Source: Haloarcula marismortui ATCC 43049 (GTDB taxonomy: Archaea > Halobacteriota > Halobacteria > Halobacteriales > Haloarculaceae). From it: 64,000 bases of DNA. A program made the translations under genes and the position numbers. The first letter of the stretch is position 1, and each line of letters opens with the position of its first letter. The stretch lies in assembly GCF_000011085.1 (NCBI RefSeq), contig NC_006396.1, forward strand, positions 992,001 to 1,056,000, read 5' to 3'. Below are positions 35,844-44,921 of the stretch, piece after piece. The notes beneath the pieces are model-generated. The model worked only from the letters and a program-made list of their open reading frames with translations. It ran no database searches and had not been told where the DNA came from.

Positions 35844-37073
35844 ATGGCGCTGAGTCGGCGACAGTTCGTCGGTGCCGCAGCCGGGACAGCGGCGCTGGCC
35901 GCGACCGGCACGGCGACAGCACAGGAGGAACCGGACTACGGCGGCTGGTTCGACGACGTTTCGAACTACGACGGGACCGTCGACAAGCGAGGCCAGGACA
36001 CCGTGACAATCACCGTCGGCGCGCAGGGCAACAACGGCGCGTTCGCCTTCGACCCGCCCGCGGTGATGGTCAGCCCAGGTACAGAGGTTGTCTGGGAATG
36101 GAACGGTGAAGGCGGCGGTCACAACGTCGTCTCGGACGGCGACGGGCCACTTGATTCCGGGAGCCCGGTCAGCGAGGCCGGAACGACCTACAGCCACACC
36201 TTCGAGTCGGAGGGAATGTTCAAATACGTCTGTGTCCCTCACGAAACGCTCGGGATGAAGGGTGCCGTCGTCGTTCGGCCCGGTGGCTCCGGTGACGGCG
36301 GCTCCGGCGGACAACAGCAGCAAGGCCCACCCGAGAACCCGGATTACGGCGGCTGGTTCGACGATGTTTCGAACTACGACGGAACGACCGTCGACAGGAC
36401 CGACGCTGACAGCGTCGAGATATCGGTCGGCGCACAGGGCAACAACGGCGCGTTCGCCTTCGACCCGCCAGCGGTTCGGGTGACACCCGGCACCGAAGTG
36501 ACGTGGACCTGGACCGGTGAAGGCGGCGGTCACAACGTCGTCTCGGACGGTGACGGCCCGCTTGAGTCCGGTGACCCGGTCAGCGAATCCGGGACCACAT
36601 ACAGCCATACCTTCGAAGAGATGGGCGTGTACAAGTACGTCTGTACACCCCACGAATCGCTCGGGATGAAGGGCGCTGTCGTTGTCGGTGGCCCGCTTGA
36701 TGGTAGCGGTGGCGGCAGTGGGGGCGAAAGCGGACAGGAGGGTGGCGGTATCGAACTCTCCGGCCCGCAGTGGCTTCTCTCAGGCTCGGTCCTGCTGGCG
36801 TTCTTCTCGCCGCTGCTGTTTGCCGTTGCGATGCGACGCCGCCAGAACGGGCGGCCGCCACAGATGGGTGAAGGTGGCGAACTGCAGCGGGCAACCGGCC
36901 CGGAGCCGGTTGAAGAGGCTGCAGAGACTGAACCGGCCGTTGAGCTGGGCCACGACGAGTACGACCCGAAGGGAACAGCGGCGCTGGTCGCCTTCTACTT
37001 CGTGTTGATCGGCCTGCTGTGGGTGTTCATGTACTTTGTCGAGTTCCTTGGCCGTGTCTCAATAATCGGGTGA
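35844..37073 (+). CDS. Two-domain halocyanin with C-terminal membrane hairpin
   Basis: A 409-aa exported copper protein. The Tat signal is MALSRRQFVGAAAGTAALAA. Two halocyanin (plastocyanin-like) domains follow, about residues 30-145 and 160-285, each with the copper ligands GGGHNVVSDGDGPL and YVCVPHETLGM or YVCTPHESLGM. A Gly/Ser linker leads to two membrane segments (about 305-330 and 375-405). It probably donates electrons to the CuA site of the oxidase encoded directly downstream. The near repetition of the two domains suggests gene-internal duplication. Confidence 0.9.
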   Translation: MALSRRQFVGAAAGTAALAATGTATAQEEPDYGGWFDDVSNYDGTVDKRGQDTVTITVGAQGNNGAFAFDPPAVMVSPGTEVVWEWNGEGGGHNVVSDGDGPLDSGSPVSEAGTTYSHTFESEGMFKYVCVPHETLGMKGAVVVRPGGSGDGGSGGQQQQGPPENPDYGGWFDDVSNYDGTTVDRTDADSVEISVGAQGNNGAFAFDPPAVRVTPGTEVTWTWTGEGGGHNVVSDGDGPLESGDPVSESGTTYSHTFEEMGVYKYVCTPHESLGMKGAVVVGGPLDGSGGGSGGESGQEGGGIELSGPQWLLSGSVLLAFFSPLLFAVAMRRRQNGRPPQMGEGGELQRATGPEPVEEAAETEPAVELGHDEYDPKGTAALVAFYFVLIGLLWVFMYFVEFLGRVSIIG

Positions 37074-37077
37074 TAGC

Positions 37078-37650
37078 ATGCAGGTCCATAGATTCGAAAA
37101 AGTCTGGCTCGGTGCAGCGCTACTGCTCATCGTCGGGTTCATTGCGACCATCGCGTACGGCTCGGTCGGCGTTGGTGTCGGAATGGTCGACGATTCGGGC
37201 GGACAAATAAGTGCGGAAGCGGTACAGAACGGTAACACTGGGACTCAGTTCGACGACCCCGGTGTCGTTCAGACGGGCGAGGATAAGTACACCGTGTACG
37301 TCGTCGCCCGGCAGTTCCAGTTCGTTCCAGGAAGCGGTGACAATCCGGTTCAGGTGCCAGCAGGTGCCAACGTAACGTTCAGGGTGACCAGTGCAGACGT
37401 GGTGCACGGCTTCTCCGTGGTCGAAACCAACATCAACACGATGGTCATCCCGGGACAGGTCTCTGAGGTCTCGGCCCGGTTCAACGAACCCGGTACCTAC
37501 GGGCTTATCTGCCACGAATACTGCGGGGCGGCCCATCACACGATGGGTGGCTCCGTCGAAGTGGTCCCGCCAGAGGAATACGATATGCAACAAGAGAACA
37601 TTGACCAGTCTGCGGATGATGCACAGGCTCAGGAGGAAGCGGATCAGTAA
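37078..37650 (+). CDS. cbaB: ba3-type cytochrome c oxidase subunit II
   Basis: A 190-aa subunit with one N-terminal membrane anchor (residues 9-33) and an external cupredoxin domain. CuA ligands are visible: His in SADVVHGFSV and the cluster GLICHEYCGAAHHTMGG (two Cys, His, Met). Short length with a single anchor is typical of ba3-type enzymes. It begins four bases after the halocyanin stop and overlaps the start of subunit I by one base. Confidence 0.93.
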   Translation: MQVHRFEKVWLGAALLLIVGFIATIAYGSVGVGVGMVDDSGGQISAEAVQNGNTGTQFDDPGVVQTGEDKYTVYVVARQFQFVPGSGDNPVQVPAGANVTFRVTSADVVHGFSVVETNINTMVIPGQVSEVSARFNEPGTYGLICHEYCGAAHHTMGGSVEVVPPEEYDMQQENIDQSADDAQAQEEADQ

Positions 37651-39338
37651 TGGTGTTCGTCGACTCCTATCCGAAAACGTCGAAGCTCGTCCGTAGCGAG
37701 TTCATTGTGGCATTCGCCGCCCTTGGAATCGGTGCGCTGTTTGGCATCATCCAGTCGCTTCACCGCACTGGCGTGTTCCGCGGGTTCATCAGTTCGGCGG
37801 ACTACTACACGATCCTGACGGGCCACGGCGTCTTGCTGGCGCTCGTGTTCACCACGTTCTTCATCGCGGGGCTGTTCACGTGGGCTGTCGCTAACAGCCT
37901 CGAACGCGAGTTGCCACACCGCATCGCCTGGTCGGCCTTCTGGATAATGCTCACGGGAACAGTGCTTGCGGCCGTGTCCATCATCGGCGGTCTCGTCGGT
38001 GCGCCGTCGATTCTGGGTCACGACCTCAAAGCGGATGTGCTGTTTACCTTCTACGCCCCGATGAAGGCGCACCCGGCGTTCTACATCGGTGCCGCGCTCA
38101 TTATCGTCGGCTCGTGGGTCGCCGGCCTCGCGTACTTCAAGGCGCTGTGGGAGTGGCGGTCTGAGAACCCGGGTGAGCGAATCCCGCTGCAGACGTTCAT
38201 GGTCGTAACGACGATGCTGATGTGGTACGTCTCCACCATCGGCGTCGCCGTCGAGGTCGTTGCTTTCCTCATTCCGTGGTCGCTCGGACTGATCCAGAAC
38301 ATCGACCCACTGCTGACGCGGACGCTGTTCTGGTACTTCGGCCACCCGGTCGTGTACTTCTGGCTCATGCCGGCGTACCTCGTCTGGTACACGATTCTGC
38401 CGAAGCTGGCTGGCGGGCGACTGTTCAGTGACCCGCTGGCCCGCGTGGTCTTCGTCGCCTTCCTGCTGCTCTCGACCCCGGTCGGCTTCCACCACCAGTA
38501 CACCGACCCCGGGATTCCATCGGGGTACAAGTTCATCGCGATGACAAATACGATGTTCCTGCTGTTGCCCTCGCTGTTGACCGCGTTTACCGTGGTCGCC
38601 TCTGTTGAACACGGGGCTCGCCAGCGGGGTGCAAAGGGCTACCTCTCCTGGCTTCGGAATCTGCCGTGGGGCAAGCCTGCCTTTGCCGGCTGTATGCTCG
38701 CCGGCCTGATGTTCGCAGCAGGCGGCTTCTCCGGTATGATAAACGCCGGGATGAACATCAACTACCTCATCCACAACACCATCTGGGTGCCCGGCCACTT
38801 CCACCTCACCGTCGGGACGGCGTTCGCGCTGACGGCGATGGCTATCAGCTACTGGCTGGTCCCACAGATTACGGGGAAGAAACTCCAGCTGCGGGGCCTC
38901 GCTTCGCTTCAGCCGTACGTCTGGTTCGTGGGCATGGCAGTGATGTCGAACGCGATGCACCGCGCTGGCCTCGCGGGCATCCCGCGACGGACTGCCGAAC
39001 CAACGTACGACGAGTTCGCGTTCGAGGGCGTCGCCGGAACGGTCGGCGAAATGCGCCTTCAGATCGCCATCGGCGGCTTCCTCCTGTTCGTCGGCGCAGC
39101 GATGTTCCTCATCGTCATGGCCGACACCCTGCTCGCTCGCCGTGGCGGGACGCTATCGGTCAACGGCCACATTCCAGAACCGCTGTCCGGCGCGGACCAC
39201 AGCCCACGCATTCTGGACAACTACAAGCTCTGGACGGCGATTGCCCTGCTGCTCATCGTGATTGCCTACGGGCCGCCACTCGCCAGCATGGTTGCTGACG
39301 GACTATTCGCACCCGGTAGCCCGCCAATCCCAGTCTAA
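37650..39338 (+). CDS. cbaA: ba3-type cytochrome c oxidase subunit I
   Basis: A 562-aa haem-copper oxidase core with about 13 membrane segments. Haem and CuB ligands: TGHGVLLALVF (low-spin haem His), FGHPVVYFWLMPAYLVWY (CuB His and the covalently linked Tyr; HPVVY rather than HPEVY marks the B/ba3 type), PVGFHHQYTDPG (two CuB His), and VPGHFHLTVGT (haem His). It reduces oxygen to water and pumps protons. Subunit II is immediately upstream. Confidence 0.95.
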   Translation: MVFVDSYPKTSKLVRSEFIVAFAALGIGALFGIIQSLHRTGVFRGFISSADYYTILTGHGVLLALVFTTFFIAGLFTWAVANSLERELPHRIAWSAFWIMLTGTVLAAVSIIGGLVGAPSILGHDLKADVLFTFYAPMKAHPAFYIGAALIIVGSWVAGLAYFKALWEWRSENPGERIPLQTFMVVTTMLMWYVSTIGVAVEVVAFLIPWSLGLIQNIDPLLTRTLFWYFGHPVVYFWLMPAYLVWYTILPKLAGGRLFSDPLARVVFVAFLLLSTPVGFHHQYTDPGIPSGYKFIAMTNTMFLLLPSLLTAFTVVASVEHGARQRGAKGYLSWLRNLPWGKPAFAGCMLAGLMFAAGGFSGMINAGMNINYLIHNTIWVPGHFHLTVGTAFALTAMAISYWLVPQITGKKLQLRGLASLQPYVWFVGMAVMSNAMHRAGLAGIPRRTAEPTYDEFAFEGVAGTVGEMRLQIAIGGFLLFVGAAMFLIVMADTLLARRGGTLSVNGHIPEPLSGADHSPRILDNYKLWTAIALLLIVIAYGPPLASMVADGLFAPGSPPIPV

Positions 39339-39361
39339 CACCACTTCATTACTCTCTCATC

Positions 39362-39910
39362 ATGTTCGAAGACGTCGACGGTCCGGAGCAGAAGACGCTG
39401 TTACGACTCCTCATCATCGTCGGAATCGGCTTGCCGATCCTCATTGAGGTCGTTACCTTCGGGAGTATGATGGGGCATCACCTGATGGGAGACACTGGGG
39501 GTGAGGCGGTCCCTGAAACGCCGACAGCGGCCGAATCCGGTGCCAGCGTTGGTGACCCGATTCTGGAATCCGCCAACGTCTCAGCCCGCATCGATGCGGC
39601 GTCTGTCGTCACCGCTGACGAGGGGTGGCGGTTCACGCTCACAGTGAACGTGACAAACACCGGGTCAGACCCCACAGCGGTTCGTCTCGACAGCGTTACC
39701 ACCCGCAGCGGAGAGACAGTTGCGGACACCGCGAGCACTGGACAGCTACCAGTGGGGGACACTGACGACGTGACCAAGTCGTGGCTCCTCCCGCCCGGTG
39801 AGCGCCCGGGCACCGTCGCTGTAACGGTGTTCGTGTACCCGGACGGGGAATCAGTACAGTCGACACAGTACACTGTCGCGCTCGGCGACATCCCCGTTTC
39901 GAACCGCTGA
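39362..39910 (+). CDS. Membrane-anchored oxidase accessory protein
   Basis: A 182-aa protein with one N-terminal membrane anchor (LLRLLIIVGIGLPILIEVVTF, quoted in part; about residues 13-34) and an external beta-sandwich (VSARIDAASVV...WRFTLTVNVTNTGSDPTAV). By position, 23 bp after subunit I, it is the last gene of the oxidase operon and may be a small subunit or an assembly factor. The Met/His-rich MMGHHLMGD after the anchor could bind copper. Confidence 0.72.
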   Translation: MFEDVDGPEQKTLLRLLIIVGIGLPILIEVVTFGSMMGHHLMGDTGGEAVPETPTAAESGASVGDPILESANVSARIDAASVVTADEGWRFTLTVNVTNTGSDPTAVRLDSVTTRSGETVADTASTGQLPVGDTDDVTKSWLLPPGERPGTVAVTVFVYPDGESVQSTQYTVALGDIPVSNR

Positions 39911-39915
39911 CCGCC

Positions 39916-41187
39916 TCACCCGTCGACAGGGTTGCCACAGGACGGACAGGTGTCCGCGTCGGGCGGCAGCGACTCGCCGCACTCGCTACAGTACGACTGC
40001 CCGGCGTCCCGGCCGCCCGGCGTGAAGACGGACGTATCATCCATCCACGCTTCGTCGGTTGCTGAAGCAGCCTTATTCGTATCGTCGGGCCCCGCTGTCT
40101 CCGAATCAGTGTCTGTCCCGCTGTCGTCACCCGCCGTTTCCGGTTCTTCCCCACTATCCGATGACTGCGCGTTGTCCGGTGCCGATTCGTGAGCGGGCGG
40201 TTCCGCCGCCGGGACCTCGTCGGGCGAAAACACTCGGGTCCCGGTGTGTCCCGGTGACTCTTCGTCGCTACCAGTATCTGCGGTGTCAGCCCTGTCCCCA
40301 GTCTGTTCCCGAGAGTCTGATTCAGCGTTGACAGTCCGCTCGGCAGTTGGACGCTCGGTGCCGCTTTCCGCCGTCCTGACCGGTGGCATAATCGGGAATC
40401 GCTGGTCCGGACGGCGCTGCGGGTTCGAAAGCGGCGCGCGAATTCTGACGACGGTCCCGGCGAGCAGCTGGAAGAAGAGGTACGCACTCGCCAGCACACC
40501 CGGGACGGCAACTAACAGGGGTGTGGCCTGTGCTGGCTGGACACCGGTCAGTTGGAGCGCTGTTTCAACCACGGGACTGATGCCAGTCTGGGTCAGCCAC
40601 GGGGACAGCGCCGACAATACGCCTGGTGCGGTGACCGTCTGGACCAGCCACCCAGTACTAAGCGAGACTGCGCTTACAAACACCAGCAGCGACAGGAATG
40701 TGGGGACCGAAAGTGTGTACACGCGGTGGCCGTACGCGACGGTCCGGACGACCAGATGCACTGTTCCGAACAGTGCAATCACCGTGAGCGGGCGTCGCTG
40801 ACCGAGAATGAGACTTACCAGCAGGCAGCCAAGGAGCACACTGCCGGGGATAGCGAGCAACACACTCGGGTGGTCCAGCCGATACGCGTCGGCAAGGTTG
40901 CCGTGCCTGTTCCGGAGCCGTCGGTTAATGAGGACGACGGTCGCCAGTGACGGACCGACGAGCCAAAGACCGCCGGCAAGCACAGTGCGTAGCGAAACAG
41001 TTCGGCCAGCAAGTGTCACAAGAACAGTTTGTTCGAGTCCCGAGAACTGCGCCAACAGCAGCCCCGTCGCAAGCACCCAGCCACCGTAGACGAGCCATGC
41101 CAGACCGACACCCACAAACAGCCAGGTTTCAGTTCGCAGTAGTGCAGCGGACTCGCGGAGTTCCAACCCCAGTCGACCACGCTCCAT
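39916..41187 (-). CDS. Multi-span membrane protein with C-terminal zinc ribbon
   Basis: A 423-aa protein. About seven hydrophobic segments fill residues 20-245. A long acidic Ser/Thr/Glu-rich region (about 255-395) follows, ending in a zinc ribbon, YCSECGESLPPDADTCPSC. The Ser/Thr-rich cytosolic tail is a plausible substrate for the kinase encoded upstream. It is the last of five same-strand genes (40 bp after the FHA gene). The convergent oxidase operon ends five bases away. Function unknown. Confidence 0.72.
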   Translation of the reverse strand: MERGRLGLELRESAALLRTETWLFVGVGLAWLVYGGWVLATGLLLAQFSGLEQTVLVTLAGRTVSLRTVLAGGLWLVGPSLATVVLINRRLRNRHGNLADAYRLDHPSVLLAIPGSVLLGCLLVSLILGQRRPLTVIALFGTVHLVVRTVAYGHRVYTLSVPTFLSLLVFVSAVSLSTGWLVQTVTAPGVLSALSPWLTQTGISPVVETALQLTGVQPAQATPLLVAVPGVLASAYLFFQLLAGTVVRIRAPLSNPQRRPDQRFPIMPPVRTAESGTERPTAERTVNAESDSREQTGDRADTADTGSDEESPGHTGTRVFSPDEVPAAEPPAHESAPDNAQSSDSGEEPETAGDDSGTDTDSETAGPDDTNKAASATDEAWMDDTSVFTPGGRDAGQSYCSECGESLPPDADTCPSCGNPVDG

Positions 41188-41227
41188 CAGCCTGATATTT
41201 TCCGACCGACCGCTTAATTGTGGGTGG

Positions 41228-42361
41228 TCACGCCGCCCGAATCGTCATCGTCACAACACCTGACAGTTCGAGTTCATCGCCCGGTTGGATCGGTTCCCGG
41301 TCGCCTTTCTGCAACTGGGTCTCGTTCAGCCGCGTCGGGTTGTCCCCGAGGTCGACCAGATAGTATCCTTCCGACTGGCGGTCGAACCGGACGTGTTCGC
41401 GGTGGATTCGAACCGCTTCGTCTTCCGGTCGCCCGGCGTCCAGTAGCGCTGCCCGGATCTCCCGGCCGATGCGGTCCCCGTCCTCAACAGTGATGTCTCG
41501 ACCCTCGACCGAGAGGACGAGTTTGTCCGGTACGGTTGCGTCATCGGTGGACTGTGACGCGAGTGTGTCGACGGCGTTACCCGTAGCTGCTGACTCACTC
41601 TCTGTCTCAGCGGTAGTTGCCGACCCTGCTGTCGAATCAGCCGTCGACGTGTCACGCCCGCCACGATGTGCGTCTAAATCCTCCCCACAGTTGACACAGA
41701 AACTGGCGTCGTCGTCGACAGCGGTGTCACAGGACGGGCACGCGTCAAGCGACCCGTCGTCCCCCGGTGTAATGTCCTGTACGTCGGCACCGCAAGCGAC
41801 ACAGAAATTCGCGTCGGCGTCGAGTTCGCGGTCACAGTCCGGACAGGTAATCGTTGCCGAATCGTCATCTGCCTCCTGAGTTTCGTCGAATATCTCGTCG
41901 TCCCCATCGGAGTCACTGCTTGGCTGATCCGGCGTGTCGTCGGCCTCGTTGTGTTCTCTCTCGGTGTTCGGCTCGGCCTCAGTGTCGGCTTCCATTTCGT
42001 GTTCCGTCGCCGTCTCCGTCGTCCCCACCGTCTCGTCTTCGGCCTCGGGTGCCCCAGTGTCCGAGGCCGCATCCGCCGATGCTTCGTCGTCGCTATCATC
42101 GTCGACAGTGTTCCCACCCGGGGTGTCGGCTTCGCCGCTAGCCGCCACCGACCGGCCATCCATCGGGTCCGCCTCGTCCGTGCCTTCCGGTATCAGGTCA
42201 GCGTCGTCCGGCACCCCATCGTCAGTCTCAAAATCAGCAGCGCTTTCGTCGGTGTGTTTCCACTCACCACAGTCCGGGTTTGTGCACCATCCGCCCGCGA
42301 CTGTCGGATCAAAGTCCTCGTCGCATATGGGGCATTTTACCGTGCGGTCGGATTCAGGCAT
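41228..42361 (-). CDS. Zinc-ribbon protein with C-terminal FHA domain
   Basis: A 377-aa soluble protein. An N-terminal zinc finger (CPICDEDFDPTVAGGWCTNPDC), a ~120-residue acidic linker, two further zinc ribbons (CPDCDRELDADANFCVAC and CPSCDTAVDDDASFCVNC), and a C-terminal FHA-like domain (about 285-375; EHVRFDRQSEGYYLVDLGDNPTRLNE). The FHA core lacks the usual clear GRxxxxDI and SxxH motif pair, so phospho-Thr binding is uncertain. Position between phosphatase and membrane gene suggests it reads the kinase's products. Confidence 0.8.
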   Translation of the reverse strand: MPESDRTVKCPICDEDFDPTVAGGWCTNPDCGEWKHTDESAADFETDDGVPDDADLIPEGTDEADPMDGRSVAASGEADTPGGNTVDDDSDDEASADAASDTGAPEAEDETVGTTETATEHEMEADTEAEPNTEREHNEADDTPDQPSSDSDGDDEIFDETQEADDDSATITCPDCDRELDADANFCVACGADVQDITPGDDGSLDACPSCDTAVDDDASFCVNCGEDLDAHRGGRDTSTADSTAGSATTAETESESAATGNAVDTLASQSTDDATVPDKLVLSVEGRDITVEDGDRIGREIRAALLDAGRPEDEAVRIHREHVRFDRQSEGYYLVDLGDNPTRLNETQLQKGDREPIQPGDELELSGVVTMTIRAA

Positions 42362-42421
42362 GGATTTCGTTAGGTCCTACAAAGTCGAGAAATAAAATAC
42401 TTGTCCCACGAAACTTTCTCT

Positions 42422-43630
42422 CTATTCGTCTGTCATAATCACTGTGTCACGTTCGGAAATATCGAGGTCCGGATCGATATCTCGAACTGGCATCCCACCG
42501 CTTTCCGGTGTTTTCGGGAGCGCACTGTCAGCAAACAGGAGCACGGAGATGTTGTCTTTCCCGCCGCGGTCGTTTGCCAGTGATACGAACTCTCGACTCG
42601 CCGCATCGAGGGACGATGCACCAAGGACCACGTCACGGATTTCCTCGTCGGTGACGACCTCGTCGCGGATACGCTCGGCCACCGACTCGGCGTGGTCCGA
42701 ATCGACGTACTCTTCGTACAGTTCCGGCGCATCGGTCTGTGCATCGATGAGTCCGTCGCTGGTCGCCAGCACCGTGTCTTCTTCGTACAGCCGGACCGTT
42801 CGCGTGTCCACCCCGACAGTCGCCTCGTCAGGGTCCTCGTAGCCGGACCCGCCCAGCGCGCGTGTGATTTCGTTCCCGTTGGGGTGGACGTGCGCCTCCA
42901 CAGGGTCGATTTCGTCGCTGTCAACCCATTCCTGAACTACGGCGTGGTCTCTGGTCAACGGCGAAATCGTCTCACGGGCACTGTTGACGACGTAGGCTCG
43001 GCTATCACCGACCCAGCCGTAATGGAGTTTGCCGTCGGCGTAGATCCCCGCGACAACTGTCGTGTAGGACTGTGTCCCGGTCTCGTTTGCGTACCTGATA
43101 ATCTCGCGATGGGCCGCCGTAATCGCCTCCGCCACGGCAGTTTCGAGTTCCCGTTCACCGGGCGGGTCCGGCAGGACATCACGGGCCACATCGACATCGA
43201 AGTCACCGGGATAGCTCCGGGCCGTTCGGATCGCCACAGGAGCAAGGTGTTCGGCCACGATAGTCGTCGTGATGTACGACGCGATGTCGCCGGCGTCGTG
43301 CCCGCCGGCCCCGTCAGCGACAACGAACACGCCGGCCGAGCGGTTCATCGGTTGTCCGCTGCCATCGGTTTCGGACGTATCCGCGTCGTCAATGTCAGCA
43401 CCGTCCGTGTCGGCAGCCGTATACGCCGCCGTCTCAGTACCGGCTGTCTCGTCTGTCGCATCCGCCGTCTCGCTGTCGTCTGCTGTGGCTGGGTCCTGCG
43501 ACTGGGGTCTGTCTTGCCCGCGGTAGCCGTCCCGATGGCCCTCCTCGAACACCGTCAGCGAGACGCTGTCCTCGTTGATGCCCTGTCCTCGCTTCCTGTC
43601 GCCGATGTCGTAGTTCGTGCTGTATCTCAT
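42422..43630 (-). CDS. PP2C-family protein phosphatase
   Basis: A 402-aa PPM/PP2C phosphatase with Mn/Mg-binding motifs in order: GINEDS near residue 18, VVADGAGGHDAGD near 107, GWVGDSRAYV, LATSDGLID and GGKDNISVLL. A ~70-residue acidic low-complexity insert lies between the first and second motifs. It should remove phosphate from Ser/Thr. Its start overlaps the kinase stop by four bases, so writer and eraser are made together. Metal-binding Asp residues all appear intact. Confidence 0.9.
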   Translation of the reverse strand: MRYSTNYDIGDRKRGQGINEDSVSLTVFEEGHRDGYRGQDRPQSQDPATADDSETADATDETAGTETAAYTAADTDGADIDDADTSETDGSGQPMNRSAGVFVVADGAGGHDAGDIASYITTTIVAEHLAPVAIRTARSYPGDFDVDVARDVLPDPPGERELETAVAEAITAAHREIIRYANETGTQSYTTVVAGIYADGKLHYGWVGDSRAYVVNSARETISPLTRDHAVVQEWVDSDEIDPVEAHVHPNGNEITRALGGSGYEDPDEATVGVDTRTVRLYEEDTVLATSDGLIDAQTDAPELYEEYVDSDHAESVAERIRDEVVTDEEIRDVVLGASSLDAASREFVSLANDRGGKDNISVLLFADSALPKTPESGGMPVRDIDPDLDISERDTVIMTDE

Positions 43631-44865
43631 GACTCCTCCGGATGGAACTCGAACGTGACCCCGTAGGTCGGATGAACCAGCGACACCAGATCGCCGTCAG
43701 TCAGTGTCACTGACTCGGGGGGCACATCACCGTGTCTGTCGGTCGGGTCCTCGCCCTCAGAGCGCAGGCGGTTACGTCCGGGTTCAGAGAGGACCCGCTG
43801 CCAACCAGCCCCTTTCTGGACGAACGTCCCGTTGAGACTCCGGTCGTGGAGAGACCACTCGCCGTCCTCGATATCGAACTGTACCTGCACCGAGGAGATG
43901 TACTCTCCCTGTGGGTCTTCGATTGTTATCGATGCCGGGGGGCCGCTTGCGCCCTGTCGCCCGATAGTGTCGCCCGGTTCGACAGTGAACTGCCTGTTCG
44001 CCTGAATGTACGTCACCGACGCCGTCGCGGGCGGCGTTGGATCTCGTCGTTCGAGGACCTCTTTGAGGACGGTCGCGTTCCGGTATCGGTCGCGGTAGTG
44101 TGACTGCGTGGCCCGCTCGACAATTTCAGCCAGATAATCGTCGCAGTCGGCCCCAAACGCCTGCGGGTTCACGCCGTCCTTTTTCGGAACGCTCCCTTTG
44201 AGCAGGAACAGGAGGATTTTTCCGATCGAGTACACGTCCGACCAGGGGCCCTGCCGAACGTCGGTTCGGCTGGCTTCAGCGACTTCCCGGGGCTTGAACG
44301 GCCCCAGAATCGTTGTCCCGGTGTTCCCGGAGGACGGGTCCTCCGTCGCATCGAACCCCGTCGCCGTATTAAAGTCGATCAGCGTGGGCGTGATATCGGG
44401 CGTGAGCATCACGTTCTCGGGTTTCAGGTCCCGGTAGACGATCTCGTTTTCGTGAAGAAACCCCATCGCGTCACAGAGGTCGATACCGATCTGGCGGACC
44501 TGCTCGCTGTCGTCGATCGGGCCGTGCTGGTCGATGACTTCGTCGAGCTCGATCCCGTCGACAATTAGCTGGACGACCAGAAATGGAACGTCACGCTCTG
44601 TGACCTGGTCGTAGTAGTCCATCACGTTCTCGTGGCCGCCGGCCCGGCGGATACGTTCCAGCGAGCCGACCTCCTTTTTAAAATACTCCTCGATGATGTC
44701 GGGGTCGTTCTGGGATTCGGTGTAGTTGGGGTATTTAACGGCGACAGACTCGCCAGTCTCGGTGTCTTTAGCGCGGAACGCCTTTGCGAACCCTCCTTTG
44801 CCGAGGAATTCCGCAAGTTTGTACTGGCCGGCGATGACATCACCGCTCTCAGGTTCCCAAGTCAT
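43627..44865 (-). CDS. Ser/Thr protein kinase with C-terminal FHA domain
   Basis: A 412-aa soluble Hanks-type kinase. Gly loop LGKGGFAKAF (21-30), ATP-binding Lys44 in VAVKYP, catalytic YRDLKPEN with Asp146, metal-binding Asp164 in LIDFNTATG (DFN in place of DFG), and WSDVYSIGKIL. The FHA domain (about 295-405) has the recognisable SLNGTFV strand and GRQGASG. There is no membrane segment, unlike bacterial PknB. Part of the vWA-kinase-phosphatase-FHA operon. Confidence 0.92.
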   Translation of the reverse strand: MTWEPESGDVIAGQYKLAEFLGKGGFAKAFRAKDTETGESVAVKYPNYTESQNDPDIIEEYFKKEVGSLERIRRAGGHENVMDYYDQVTERDVPFLVVQLIVDGIELDEVIDQHGPIDDSEQVRQIGIDLCDAMGFLHENEIVYRDLKPENVMLTPDITPTLIDFNTATGFDATEDPSSGNTGTTILGPFKPREVAEASRTDVRQGPWSDVYSIGKILLFLLKGSVPKKDGVNPQAFGADCDDYLAEIVERATQSHYRDRYRNATVLKEVLERRDPTPPATASVTYIQANRQFTVEPGDTIGRQGASGPPASITIEDPQGEYISSVQVQFDIEDGEWSLHDRSLNGTFVQKGAGWQRVLSEPGRNRLRSEGEDPTDRHGDVPPESVTLTDGDLVSLVHPTYGVTFEFHPEES

Positions 44866-44921
44866 TAATTACCCGTTTCTCCGGCCAGTAGCGGCCTTGC
44901 CGACACCGCAGATTGGGACAG

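Noticed and set aside
37644-38960. 438-aa minus-strand frame opposite oxidase subunit I
   Set aside because: Antisense product is His/Arg rich and has no family features; subunit I ligands are all on the plus strand.
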